64,000 nt of DNA from Gautieria morchelliformis. Lineage: Eukaryota; Basidiomycota; Agaricomycetes; Gomphales; Gomphaceae. This document shows, in pieces, positions 1 through 9,714 of this stretch. The notes below the pieces were generated by a model. It searched no databases, was not told where the DNA came from, and saw only the letters and a list, made by a program, of their open reading frames with translations. The DNA lies in assembly GCA_015179125.1 (NCBI GenBank), contig WHVA01000252.1, positions 91,758-155,757 on the forward strand, in the 5' to 3' direction. Within the stretch, counting starts at the first letter, position 1. Each line of letters opens with the position of its first letter. The translations under genes and the position numbers were made by a program.

Positions 1-267
1 CCTTCCATGAGTTTCCGTTACCTTCCGTCAGTTTCCATAACCTTCCGTCACATTCTGTCACATGTCACATTCCGTCACATTCCGTCACCTTCCGTAACCT
101 TCTACAAGTTTCCGTCTCCCCTATTATGTAAGCCTTGCCAGCGCTATAAGACTGTAGCCCGTGTGGTGGCGTTTCCTCAGCTTGATCTCTGAGGATACCC
201 ACTACACAGGCAAGTCCCCATGTATCTATCGTTGGTAGAGTTATAAACTGAGGATACCCACTACACA
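1..267 (+). repeat. Putative copia-type LTR fragment at window edge
   Basis: No gene is seen here. Positions 1-120 are a degenerate array of short ttccgt(c/a)ac-like units. Two exact 21-bp copies of a motif beginning ctgaggataccc lie at 189-209 and 248-268, and a small cctcag/ctgagg hairpin sits at 175-194. Copia LTRs elsewhere in this window also carry CTCAG hairpins and end in -ACA, and the gypsy pol reading frame starts directly to the right, so this is inferred to be the end of a copia-type LTR that interrupts the gypsy element. The outer boundary lies outside the window. Confidence 0.35.
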
Positions 268-588
268 GTTGGTCATTGTCCTAGTATCGGCTCTTATCTC
301 CTTGAGTATCTTTGGTTGTGGCTTCATCATTAGTGTTGCCCTCACACTGACTAGGTCAGTGATTCGTTCCATCCATTCCTCGCAGAGGCAAGGAAGGTCA
401 TCATCCCTGAGGATGATGGTGGTGGTTGGCTTAGAAGCCATTAGTTGCTGTGTGTGTCTATTAGGTCCCGCGGCGCGCGGAACCGCTTTCCTCTTCCCCA
501 TCGCTTTCACCGTTAGGTGAGAGCGCCTCTGCCTATGGTTGTAGGGTGAATTCGAGGACAAGTCGTCCCGCGACTTGTCCTCCTGGCT
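268..588 (-). pseudogene. Gypsy-1 pol segment downstream of in-frame TGA
   Basis: An open frame continues in register with the protease after the TGA at 589-591. Its last residues before the break at about 268 include PKILKEIR. No known domain can be named; the position is that of the linker before reverse transcriptase. The segment begins with a perfect 12-bp hairpin (554-582). It is either the readthrough part of a polyprotein or the far side of a nonsense mutation. It lacks its 3' continuation because another repeat abuts it. Confidence 0.5.
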
Positions 589-591
589 TCA
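554..591 (-). promoter_or_regulatory. TGA codon plus hairpin: candidate readthrough signal
   Basis: On the minus strand a TGA stop (591-589) is followed by six bases (588-583) and then by a perfect 12-bp stem (arms 582-571 and 565-554) with a 5-nt loop (570-566). The frame stays open on both sides of the stop. A stop codon followed at 5-9 nt by a stable stem or pseudoknot is the known layout of retroviral gag-pol readthrough signals. Function here is inferred; an old nonsense mutation beside a chance hairpin is the alternative. Confidence 0.4.
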
Positions 592-1428
592 ATGAGCCAG
601 GTTAGGCTTCGGTGCCCAGGTGATCCTGCTCACCCGTGGCCACTTGTCTTCGTTCGTTGATCCGTCGTCGTCAAATGAGACCTTGCCCATGGGGATCACT
701 TCGTTCCCCTTGCGGATCGTCCCTGGGCTCGAGAAGTCCAGGGTTATGCCGAATCTCCTTAGGAACGGTGTCCCTAAGATAGCGTCGTAATATTCATCGT
801 ATGTCTCACGACCAAATTTGATGGTCGTGTTCGTTCCATAATTGATCGTGGAACGGCGGCCTATGCAGGCTAGCTGCAGCGCGATTGGCTGCTCCAGGGA
901 GAATGTCTTCATCCCTGTAGCTCGCGTGAATTCAGGGGATAGCAATACCCCTTCGCTGCCGCTATCTAGCAGGCAGTGGGCTTTTACACCGTTTATTTCC
1001 CAGTACCCCGACAGGGTACGGTTCTCACTGCGTGGGCACATTGGCCGCGTCCTGTGTTTGCTTCGGTGGTGATACACCGGCTCGGCCGCCTTGTCTGGCG
1101 TGACCGATGTGTGTGCCGCCATGACTTTCATGGCGGTTTCGTCCTCCGGCGCGAATCTGATCGCGCTGGACCTGTAGGTGGTGTCTTCCACCTCCTCGTC
1201 CCATTTGTAGTACTGGGACGGTTCGGGATCCCACTCTTCAGCGGGCGCGTCTCCGTTGTCCGGAGTGTCGTTGGGTTGGGGATCACCCTCCCCCTCTTCA
1301 TCAATTTGATGGAGATAATTCTGACCGAGATCCGTCTCCTGTCCTGATACCGGACTTAAGCCGGGGGCATTCTGCCCTCTTGTGGCCAGGTTGGCTGCAT
1401 TCGAAACATGTGGTGCTGCTTTGGCCAC
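589..1428 (-). CDS. Gypsy-1 protease region of pol
   Basis: Encodes the retropepsin-like aspartic protease that would mature Gag and Pol. The catalytic motif is seen in HCLLDSGSEGVLL, with a hydrophobic-hydrophobic-DSG core, followed by a later ILGTPFLRRFG segment that fits the second conserved protease block (ILG followed by small residues). An acidic, proline-rich stretch (EEGEGDPQPND) precedes it. The frame overlaps the end of gag by 128 bp and is offset by +1 relative to gag, so expression would need a +1 shift, as known for Ty3, or splicing. The first codon shown is GTG rather than ATG, so no independent start is claimed. It ends at the TGA discussed separately. Confidence 0.75.
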   Translation of the reverse strand: MAKAAPHVSNAANLATRGQNAPGLSPVSGQETDLGQNYLHQIDEEGEGDPQPNDTPDNGDAPAEEWDPEPSQYYKWDEEVEDTTYRSSAIRFAPEDETAMKVMAAHTSVTPDKAAEPVYHHRSKHRTRPMCPRSENRTLSGYWEINGVKAHCLLDSGSEGVLLSPEFTRATGMKTFSLEQPIALQLACIGRRSTINYGTNTTIKFGRETYDEYYDAILGTPFLRRFGITLDFSSPGTIRKGNEVIPMGKVSFDDDGSTNEDKWPRVSRITWAPKPNLAH

Positions 1429-2854
1429 CGCTGGGCCGATCGTTAGGTCGGCCCGACGCCTTCGCCGGTGGGGCAGCCCGTGGGGACGACCCTGACGCTT
1501 GAGGCTGTTTAGCTTCAGGCAGGCGTCCAGCTTGTGCTGGGTGTGGGGGCGGCAGCCGTTGTCCTGTTCCGCTTCTTGAGAACAGGCTGGGCCTGGTCAG
1601 GCCCGTTTGTGTCAACGGCTTGCTTCCTGTGAGCCGGGCTGCGCTTTCTGCGCGGCGCATCCCCATGTTGTATCGGGATGCCTCCTCAATCATCCAGGCC
1701 ATCTCGAAGAGTTGCTCTATTGAGCTGCTCTCGGCATTGTAGCCCTTTTTGAGGACTTCGTTGCGCAGTGTTTCGCGCAGCGCCGATATGAACCATCTCC
1801 GGAACATGTAATCGTCTGGCGGCTGTATCATACGTGCCGCATATTTTGTGAGCTCGTTCAGCATCTCCTGAACGGTTTTCATGCCTTGCATGACCCCATC
1901 GAATTTATTCGATGCGTGATGGTACGTTAGTGTGTGCAGGAACCTTTTTTGAAGGCCTTGCATCACAGTTTCCAGCATCCAGTTGCAGACCTGGCGATCG
2001 AAGTGTTCTACGTTTCGAAGGAACCACTCCTGGGCTTCGCCAGTGAGGTGAGTGCCCACGTACCCGACCTGCATGTCTATGCTGGTTGGCCCTAGGAGGC
2101 AATTCATTTTCAGCCATCGTAGGATGGCTGCCACGAAGATCTCAAACTCTTCGAGGTCAGATCCCCCGGCATATGGCTCGGGGTGAGCCAATTTCATGCC
2201 GGCTTTCACTAGCACAGACTTCTCCGGGTCTGTGTCTGCGGCGTCTGCTAACGCCACGCAGATCATCCATGTGATCCCATTGTACGGCTCCATTGGTACG
2301 ACGTCAGCCTGGTCAGGGATTCCCTGGCCTTCCGTTGGTGCCATGGATCGCTCGCGCGGCTGTGACGCCGTGCGGGGCAGGCTGTTGTATGCCCTGATGG
2401 GCCCTGGGCCCGGATCGGGCTCGGGATCGGGAGCATTTTGTGCTCTCAGTTCCTGGGGCGTTTTGTGCCTGGTATCCCCAGTCAGTCCCGTGTTGCGGAT
2501 CCACAGCCTGCTGTTGTAGGCTGCGTGTGCCTGCCGTGCGTCCTGCACGGCTCGCGTGAGCTGCTCGTTGGGTAGCTGAGCGGTGTGGCTGTGGGCCACT
2601 GTTTCTTCAGTGTTCTTTGCTAGTAGCTCGAGTGCCCACGTATGGCGGCGCGCGGCTGCGGCTTCTTTACGCTGCCAGTGTGCAACTTCGAGCTCTAAGT
2701 TCTCGGTCGTCGTTTCAGAGTCAGGCTCTGATGCGACCTGTTCCCTGACAATCTGTTGGATCGTCTTACGGCTGTCCGTTGGGGCAGCCCGTTGCTCTTG
2801 AGGTTCATTCCTGAACTGTACGTCCTGTTCGACCAGGACAGCTGGCGGTGGCAT
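1301..2854 (-). CDS. Gypsy-1 Gag (capsid and zinc-knuckle nucleocapsid)
   Basis: Structural protein of the virus-like particle. The N-terminal third is glutamine/alanine rich and likely coiled-coil. The central part matches retrotransposon gag domains: PYAGGSDLEEFEIF and the later GEAQEWFLRN are the typical start and middle of the capsid core (roughly residues 225-340). A CCHC zinc knuckle, CFECSQPGHKRAEC, lies near residue 490 after a basic proline-rich linker. The reading frame is intact over 517 codons. The ATG follows directly on an in-frame TGA (2855-2857), and open frame continues upstream, so the true protein may once have been longer. Confidence 0.8.
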   Translation of the reverse strand: MPPPAVLVEQDVQFRNEPQEQRAAPTDSRKTIQQIVREQVASEPDSETTTENLELEVAHWQRKEAAAARRHTWALELLAKNTEETVAHSHTAQLPNEQLTRAVQDARQAHAAYNSRLWIRNTGLTGDTRHKTPQELRAQNAPDPEPDPGPGPIRAYNSLPRTASQPRERSMAPTEGQGIPDQADVVPMEPYNGITWMICVALADAADTDPEKSVLVKAGMKLAHPEPYAGGSDLEEFEIFVAAILRWLKMNCLLGPTSIDMQVGYVGTHLTGEAQEWFLRNVEHFDRQVCNWMLETVMQGLQKRFLHTLTYHHASNKFDGVMQGMKTVQEMLNELTKYAARMIQPPDDYMFRRWFISALRETLRNEVLKKGYNAESSSIEQLFEMAWMIEEASRYNMGMRRAESAARLTGSKPLTQTGLTRPSLFSRSGTGQRLPPPHPAQAGRLPEAKQPQASGSSPRAAPPAKASGRPNDRPSGGQSSTTCFECSQPGHKRAECPRLKSGIRTGDGSRSELSPSN

Positions 2855-3576
2855 TCACTGCTTGTCCTGCTCCTTTCGGCGCGGGTCTTCCGCGTCATGA
2901 CCGCGTTCATTGGCTGCGGACAGTTGCGAGCTCGGACGTGTTGTGTCGCATTCCCCGAGTGGGCGGAGGGCTTTCTGGACGTCCTCCAGCATGGCTGCGT
3001 CTTGCAGCCTGATCTCCTCCACCTGGTGGAGTTCTTTGCCGATTGCCATTAGGGCGGCGGCGGCGTTGTCAAGCTGCGATGCCAGCTGATCATGCTTGTG
3101 GCACGTCAGCGTGCTTCGGTGCAGCGCAGCCTGCACCTGTTTGTTCAGGGCCTCTGCCGTCTCGTGGTCGATGGCGTGAGCCCTCGAGCTCTTGCGACTG
3201 GAGCTCAAGTATTCCGAGCCCTGACCATCGTCTGGGGCTCATCTTTTTTCCCGTCGTCGCTCTACTTCGTGAGCGTCGGTTCGAGTCGTGGCTTTGTGCC
3301 CGCCTCGACGTTGATGCTCTGCCGTTTTCTCTGCCCTTTCCCTTGTCTCTGGGTAGAGGGGAATGGGGGGGGCGGCGCTGGCTCGTTGCCCGGCGTCGTC
3401 TCTTCCTCGGCCACGCTCGACGAGACGTGGTCGGTGTTTTCCTTCTCCTCCACTGGTGGGACGAGGGCGGTGAGATCTACGACATCTCCGTCTTCTATCG
3501 TCCTGGACTCTTGGTCCAAGGTAGCGTCAGCCGTCGTGTCGCTGGGCTGCGCCTGGGGCGTGGACCGCGAGCTCAT
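2855..3576 (-). pseudogene. Decayed N-terminal extension of gypsy-1 gag
   Basis: Two open stretches in different frames (3576-3262 and 3208-2855) lie between the LTR and the gag core. The second is in frame with gag and separated only by the TGA at 2855-2857; it reads as a helical segment (for example NKQVQAALHRSTL). The first is acidic and serine rich. A frame change near 3210-3261 and the TGA suggest one or two inactivating lesions in an older, longer gag. Alternatively the upstream piece is leader and translation starts at 2854. Confidence 0.45.
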
Positions 3577-3750
3577 TGCTCATGTCCGTCTTCGACTGCG
3601 TGGAATCATCACACTCGCAGCTGACAGTAGGAGGTCTACTGGAGGGTCTCAACGATGTTTAGTCATCGACGCAGCGATCTTTTTCAAGATTGCTTCGAAT
3701 CCACAATCGGTTGGTCACGTGGCGATCAACCACAGGATAGTTCAAAAAGG

Positions 3751-3962
3751 TGTAAAGATTGACGATCTTAAGCCTTGGTCACAAGGGCACACAGAACTTG
3801 ACCAATGTGTGGTATTCTGATGCTACGTAGTGACAGTATAGGAGTAAGATGCGATGGGAACCGCTAGCCGGTTCCCACGCATAAACTACACAGTGGCTCC
3901 CTAAGGGGCCCACTGGGGTTATGTAATAACTATTGTACATGTAGATACATAGGTTATTTACA
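3751..3962 (-). repeat. Gypsy-1 5' LTR
   Basis: 212-bp sequence bounded by the perfect inverted termini TGTAAA and TTTACA. It aligns over its full length with 58130-58344, with many substitutions (judged by eye at somewhat under 90 percent identity). Because gag lies to the left on the minus strand, this is the 5' LTR. The other LTR of this copy is outside the window, so no target duplication can be tested. The 3577-3750 leader shows no primer-binding site that could be recognised with confidence. Confidence 0.8.
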
Positions 3963-4799
3963 GCATTGGCTGTTAGGAATAGAAATAAAACGCAACAGAG
4001 AAAAACGCACCATCCACGTTTCTCAACGATCCTACATCGAGTCCATCCTTCACCGCTACAACTTCGAAGACCTCAAGCCCACGTCTATGCCAATGCAACA
4101 CAGTCTATTACTGTGGGCATCCTTGACGCCGAAAACCACAGCCGAGTGGGCCCAGATGCACGACATGCCATACAGAGAGGCTGTCTGATCGCTCATGTAT
4201 GCTGCGCTCGGTACACGCCCCAACATAGCCTTTGCGTCCAGTGCCTATCACGATATTCAACGAAGTTCGGCCCTACACATTGGAACGCAGTTACAAGGGT
4301 GTTCCAGTACCTAAAGGGTACTACTCACCTTTGGCTGTCATTTGGGCACATAGATGGAGGTTTAACCGGCTACACAGACGCGGATGGTAGCATGGCCGCA
4401 GACTGACACGCGATCTCCGGTTATGCATACATCATCCACGGTGGTGCCGTGTCCTGGAGTGCCAAAAGACAGAACATCATTTCTCTATCTACAACAGAGA
4501 GTGAAAGCACTGTGGCTTCGCTCCCTTATCAAACAACTCTTCGAACTCAAATTATCTCCCACCACACTGTTTTCCGACAATCAATCAGCGATTGCGCTCA
4601 CAAAGGACCATCAGTATCACGCATGAACCAACATATTGACATACGTTTTCACTTCATCTGCTGGATCATCGAACAAGGAGCTGTTCACCTCGTATATTGT
4701 CCCACCGAAGACATGGTGGCTGATGCGCTTACCAAGGCCCTACCATCTACAAAGGTCAAGCATTTTGTGGTAGAGCTCGGGCTGACGGCGGTTTGAGGG
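3963..4799 (+). pseudogene. Copia-1 RT/RNase H C-terminal remnant
   Basis: Remnant of the 3' end of a Ty1/copia polyprotein. Recognisable pieces in successive frames are the RT/RNase H connection (PYREAV, then YAALGTRPNIAFA), GPTHWNAVTRVFQYLKGT, the RNase H block GLTGYTDADG, LSTTESESTVASL, and the final DMVADALTKALPS. At least three frame changes break it, so it cannot encode a working enzyme. The left end is cut by the gypsy-1 LTR at 3962. A purine tract (tttgagggggag) ends directly before the LTR at 4804. Confidence 0.85.
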
Positions 4800-4803
4800 G
4801 GAG

Positions 4804-5162
4804 TGTAGGAGTGAACGCGTAAGCACAATAGCAAACTGCGTCACCCTGTGTCACCCCATTGTGACAAAGCATGCACAGCTTCATTTTTCTATATTTTCCT
4901 TTGTCCTGATGTCCCTATTGTAGTTTAATTCTCATTGTTCTCAAAGAACTATAAGTAGCTAGTATCTTCTGTGCTCTGCCTTCTGTGCTCTGCCTCAGTA
5001 CTTTGCATCGAATCATCTACTGAGGTAAGAAACTCGTTATTAGTCTCGCATCTATTTTAGCTCACCTATACGCTTGTAGTGTTATCATATAGGTAATAAT
5101 ATTATAGTACTTTGCATCGAAGCATCTACTGAGTGTTATCGTATAGTTCATATATTCTTACA
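4804..5162 (+). repeat. Copia-1 3' LTR
   Basis: Starts with TGTAGGAG just after a purine tract and ends at CTTACA. It contains a hairpin (4993-5000 with 5018-5025, 8-bp stem) and a second, partial copy of the motif around actttgcatcga at about 5109-5130. The right end cuts into a chromodomain gypsy element, indicating insertion of copia-1 into that element. The 5' LTR is not in the window, so the target duplication cannot be verified. Confidence 0.75.
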
Positions 5163-5585
5163 TGGGTTGGGGCCAAAACTGAGACCAGAAATCAACTCTG
5201 GAGGGGGTTCCCCTGACATCACCCCCCCTCTAGAGTACTGCATCCTTAAAGCATGGGACACGATTGATTGGAAAGCCATCAACCTGACTCTCTGGGGTGC
5301 TCCCAGGTGAGTCCGGTAGAATTCATGTACCTTGGCCAATGCATGGACATCATCTTTGGAGACCCATGAGTTCTCCTTGTACCCATAGCCTTCCCACTTG
5401 ATCAAGAATTGGAGGCATCCTCCTAGGAGGCAACTGTCGAGGATCTTGATGACCATGTAGTGCTGCTCCCTGTCAACAATTTCCGGCAGTGGTGGGGGTC
5501 TGGTCATTTGGCCTGAGATCAGGTCTTCCAGGGCCAAGAGGAGCTCTATGACATTGAATACTGGGTGCAGCTGAGCCATCAACGT
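5163..5585 (-). mobile_element. Chromodomain gypsy (chromovirus) 3' fragment
   Basis: Minus-strand tail of a Ty3/gypsy element. The integrase C-terminus begins with MMAQLHPVFNV and PPPLPEIVD, followed by a chromodomain (YMVIKILDS, then LQFLIKWEGYGYKENSWV). A purine tract at 5219-5232 precedes an LTR start TGTCAGGGG at 5218, running leftward until it is cut by copia-1 at 5163. Coding, tract and LTR are read through in one open frame. The rest of pol is missing: host-like DUF6533 sequence begins shortly to the right, so the fragment is 5' truncated. Chromodomains of this class are known to guide integration toward particular chromatin marks. Confidence 0.8.
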
Positions 5586-5661
5586 GGGTAGATGGAGTCA
5601 GTGTAAGTATAACTATTGGGTTAGTGTTATATCATTACATCACATTCACACCCTGCTTCAG

Positions 5662-6716
5662 CTGTCGTGCTTTCCTCTGGTGGGAGGCTGTGTCATATGT
5701 CCTTCTTGATTCACCTTGTCACTTATTGACAATGCACAGCGCTTTGGCTTTGAATGTCAGCGTTGAAGGTGAATGCACACTTTGTCTGAGGGTAGTAAGC
5801 ACAAAAGACTGACATGCAAATACGTATTACAGTGATTCTAATGGCCCGAGTGTGTTCACTAGTCTATGCATCAATGCACTGCGACCTATTTTTGTTAACA
5901 GGTCTACGTTGTCTATAATCGCAACAAAAATTTCATTTATGGCTTGGGTATTTTCCGTTCAACGTCGCTAACGTTTGCCGGCACCATCGTTATTATGGTG
6001 TTCTACATCCCCGTAGGTAAGGTCACATTATGTTGGTATGGTCCAAATTCATCCTCATCGTCTGAGCAGGTATAGGGTTATCTCCCGGCACTGGGTGTGC
6101 TGCTTCTATTTCGCCGCCATTCTTTGGGTTCTCTTTCGTTGCTACCATTGTGAATGAAATCATCCTGCTCCTCTGTATGCTCTTCAAAGCATGGACAATA
6201 TACAAGAACGAATATGGGTCACCGTTGTTGGTGCTACTCATTCGTGACAGGTGTCGTCTTCTATGTGCTCGTTGTAGTCGACCGTTATAACATGAAGCAG
6301 TGTGCTCTTCTTTTTTAGGTCAGTAATTTTATTACATTCCCCTACATATATCTATTGACATGTGCCGCTGCCACACACCACCTTCGCTGCTCAGCTTACG
6401 AACAGCCTGGTTTTTTTCGTTGCGCCTCAACCCCTTGTGCAAATTGGCGTTGGGTAAGTACCTGTCATTTCGAACGAAACAAATGGTTTCGACATTGTTT
6501 GCTACTAGGTGAGAATATGCAATACCTTGCACAATGGGCTGTCGTGTGCTTCTCAACATGTTTGCACAGGGCTCGGACCGGGGAGAGGAGATATTAGCAC
6601 GCCGTCAGATTAAGCCAAGCTACATGTTGTCAGACACGCACATTCAAGCTTCATCTTCAACGGATGTCGATCTGCCTGTGGTCACCGTATCCGCAGCCAA
6701 AGCAATTGACAAGTAA
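5662..6716 (+). pseudogene. DUF6533-type membrane protein, truncated copy C
   Basis: C-terminal two thirds of a DUF6533-like multi-pass membrane protein gene, paralogous to the copies at 23434-25035 and 27429-29001. Exon pieces visible are FLWWEAVSYVLL (5662-5768), VYVVYNRNKN (from 5902), ILLLCMLFKAWTIYKNEYG-like sequence near 6160-6250, and a final exon with CTMGCRVLLNMFAQG ending at 6716. The expected N-terminal exons (YDHVITL) are absent, replaced by the retroelement stack. In the last exon the conserved tryptophan codon of the paralogues is TGA (6510-6512) if the same splice site is used, so the copy is likely dead. Function of the family is unknown. Confidence 0.6.
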
Positions 6717-7437
6717 TGGCATTGGGAAATCAGATACATTGGCAGACAAGTGGTTGCAACATTTGAAAAGACTCAGCATTACCTTTTCTGTAATTTAATA
6801 CCTATCTATATAAGGTCGTTGTGGCAACTGATGCATGCCGGTAGGTACTAGGTTACTTTCAGATAGTGCATGCACCGTTGATGATCAACTCGATACATGC
6901 TTGCTAGAATATTGAATAAACATTTTTCCTGACGCAAGATCGACTGAGCTCGCGGTAATGTATAGACTCCAGATTCTACTAGTACATATCGATCTGGTTC
7001 ATGTGCGTGATCTCCATCAGGAAAAAAAGCAACGTATAGATAGGATTTCATAGGCAAAATAGTGCACATAGAGCGAATGGCTACCCCGGTATATGAACCG
7101 CGGCATAGCCTCCCCGTACCTGTTCATATCCCCCCATAGCGCCCCCATAGCGTTAGGTACTCTGCCGTACACGCGCTGGAGAGCTATCGGGTGAGGAATT
7201 CATAGCGCACAATAGCGATACAGGCACTATATACACAGAGGGGTGTCAGGTAGCCTGCGCTGTTTTCGAAACCCTGCTTCGCAGTGAATTGACATAGCGG
7301 ACACAGCACAGAATATGATTTGGATATCATTTGCATGTAATATATAGGGGATCAGTCGTACATGTAAGAGTATCTGCTTCTCTCTTTGGGCACTGCCGCC
7401 TCAGTCTAACCCCCCGGGCCGGGGCAATATGCGCCAC
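6717..7437. other. Intergenic; clustered CATAGC/GCTAT motifs
   Basis: No gene is recognised. Between about 7100 and 7225 the hexamer CATAGC, the related ATAGCG and the reverse-type GCTATC occur six times in 120 bp. Similar motifs (GCTATCG, CATAGCC, GCGCTATG) recur at about 13090-13185 on the other side of the Plavaka/DUF6532 pair. They may be subterminal repeats of that transposon. No clear terminal inverted repeat could be found by eye. Confidence 0.3.
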
Positions 7438-9691
7438 TTACGCATGGGCCGCCTCGCGCTCCTCTTCCGAGTCCCCTGCTGCCTCCCGCGCGGCCTCGTC
7501 GAAATCATCATTCGTAAGCCCAGATAGCTGTCCCTCCTCCTGAAGAACGCCAGCTCCCGAATGGGTGCTAGAAACAACTTGAATAACAGGGTCAATATGT
7601 TATCTGGAGAGAATACTCACCGTGCCTCGTCATGTAAGCGTTGCTGCATGCGCGCCAGCAGATGCTTGCCTTGCACGTGTCCCCTCCATCCCTTGAGGTT
7701 CGTGAGATGGGTCAGGCACTTTTTGCGGTATGATTTTTCAGTGAAGTCCACGGCCTTCAACTGGCCATCCTTCCACTCGCTGATGCAGTTTTCAATCTGT
7801 ACGCTGAGTCAGCACGGCCGTTCATATTCAGGTATAGGAATGGACTCACGGCCGTGAACACAAGGGCCATGGTTGGCAGAGGAATGGGGTTGAAGTAGAC
7901 ATGGAAAGCCACACCTTCGTCATGAGGGTCGGCAAACCATTGGGTTTGCAGAATGTGGATGAGGCAGGGGGTCTCGAAAAGGCCTTTGCGGGCCTCATGA
8001 TCCTGATAATAGGTTAGTGAGGATACTGGACTAACATATAAACATACCCGGTATACCAGGGTATGCTTGTTGGTGAGTGTCTGGGCTAGGGTGGCCATCT
8101 GGCTCCGGTGTGCACTATCCGGGCTAGAGCTGAAGCCGTAGTGCAAGGTGGCGACAGGTTGTGCGTTGCGCTTGACCTCACCACGGACCTGACTGCCACG
8201 TTGCCTGATCTACGGGCACGAGGGTAACCAGGAGTGATAGCGTGGTCAAATGTGTACTCACAAGGTTAAACGCTGCACTGTCTGCTCCAAGTTCTACCTG
8301 GTGCTCCTTGCACACGAGGGACCAGGCCTCGTGAAGGTACCCGTCTTGGTCATGATCAAGTGGGAAAGGGTCCTCTGTGCACAGAATGACGCGGTAGAAC
8401 CGGCATGCAAGGTTGATGGTTGCATGGTACTCAGCATCGAAATCCGTGAGTTTCACCTTAGAACAGCGTCCTGGAATGGGGGTGCTGGTTCGGCGGATGA
8501 CCGGAGGCAACCGGTTAGGGGGGGCTTCTGGCTCGGACGGTGGTGTGTGCTGTTGTGTGTGCACCATGTGCGAACCTGGTGCATGCCTGTCACTTGCGGG
8601 CCTTTCGCCCATCGTGACCCCACGGGTCCCTGTGGATAGCAGTGAGCAGTGTGAGATGAAGGTGAACAATGAGCAAAGGGGCTGACGGTGGGCTGCGTGA
8701 ACAGATGGGGAACTGGGCATACCAGTTGAGGAGCTCAGTTCCAGTGATTGGTGATCATGCAGGGCTGGCGATCGCGTGTTCATGATAGAGCGAAGTGGTG
8801 GCACCGGGGCCATCGTGCGCTTGGGGGCAGGGTTCCCCGTATGTACCTTCACTTTTGTTGGCAGGGTCACGGTGACCGAAGAGAACTGCACATGGTGTCG
8901 TCCTGATGGAGCTTTGGTAGATACTGGGAGTCCAGGAATTAGGCAGTACGTAACGTGATGATAGGAGAATTACCAGACCAGTAGGAGGGACGAGTTCAAG
9001 CTCGTCCTCCTCTGATTCCGTTGAGGACTCAGGTGCACCCTCAGAATGAATGTCAGAGGTTTCCGAGGCGTTGTCGGCCTGGACACTGAGCTCATCATTG
9101 AACGCACGAGGTTGATCGATGCCATTGTCATCAATATCGACATTCATGGCGTGTTCCTCGTCGTCGTCATGGACATGCGGAAGGGGTCGTCTTTTGCGCG
9201 CATGGGACTCTGAATCCGTGTCAGGGTCTGAGTCCTCTATCACGACCTTCCTCTTGGAAGGTTGTGATGATTGGGAGGCTCGGGGCTCCTTTGTCACGTC
9301 TTGCTGGTGCTCCTTGCGCTGCTGAGTATTGGCAAGCTTCTCTCGGTGGAGCCTGGAGGCTTCTAATTGCTCCCCTGACAGATGTGTGAGCGGACGGTAA
9401 AGGAAGACGTGACAGGGGACGTTACTTACGCATGTCTTGCCCTTTCTGGGAGATATGGCGGTCGGCGCGTTTGCCTCTCGACTCGGGAGGCCCTTGAAGG
9501 TCGCCAGTGATGGGCCGAGCTAGCGGGTGGGACAGAGAAACTCCCATGTTGGACTGGATGCTCGTGTCCCTGTTGAGCGGCTGTGCGAACTGGTGCACGA
9601 GGTGCATGACATAAATGAGACATGAGGGACGTAGAAGAGGTGAATAATGGCTTACATTACGTGGTTGCATGTAGATTGATTGGCGAGGCAT
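7438..9691 (-). CDS. DUF6532-domain protein, eight exons
   Basis: Probable exons (minus): 9691-9656, 9589-9430, 9374 to about 8979, about 8923-8262, 8210-8048, 8002-7850, 7796-7621, 7567-7438, all with short GT-AG introns. The N-terminal half is charged and disordered (RKVVIEDSDPDTDSES, basic KRR patches). The C-terminal half is a DUF6532 domain: ATINLACRFYRVIL, RQRGSQVRGEVK, FNPIPLPTMALVFTA, and ENCISEWKDGQLKAVDF. An extra base in the aaa run near 8159-8161 puts RQRGSQVRGEVK and the following LHYGF in different frames, so the copy may be inactive. DUF6532 genes are abundant in agaricomycetes; biochemical role unknown. It is divergent from the Plavaka transposase. The third intron boundary has two possible solutions. 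Confidence 0.75.
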
Positions 9692-9714
9692 GGTTCGGTT
9701 GATGGGCGTGGGGA

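Larger units (their letters stand above)
268..3962 (-). mobile_element. Ty3/gypsy retrotransposon, 5' half (gypsy-1)
   Basis: Minus-strand LTR retrotransposon fragment. In transcription order it has a 5' LTR (3751-3962), a decayed gag N-terminus, a gag core with zinc knuckle, a retropepsin-type protease and the start of the next pol segment, where it is broken at about 268. The LTR matches the 3' LTR at 58130-58344, so the two fragments belong to one family and together cover most of its structure. No reverse transcriptase is present in this fragment. The element interrupts a copia remnant whose coding sequence resumes at 3963. Confidence 0.8.

Noticed and set aside
3043-3820. Long plus-strand open frames opposite gypsy-1 gag
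   Set aside because: They are antisense to the gag N-terminal region, lack any family signature and reflect the GC-rich composition.
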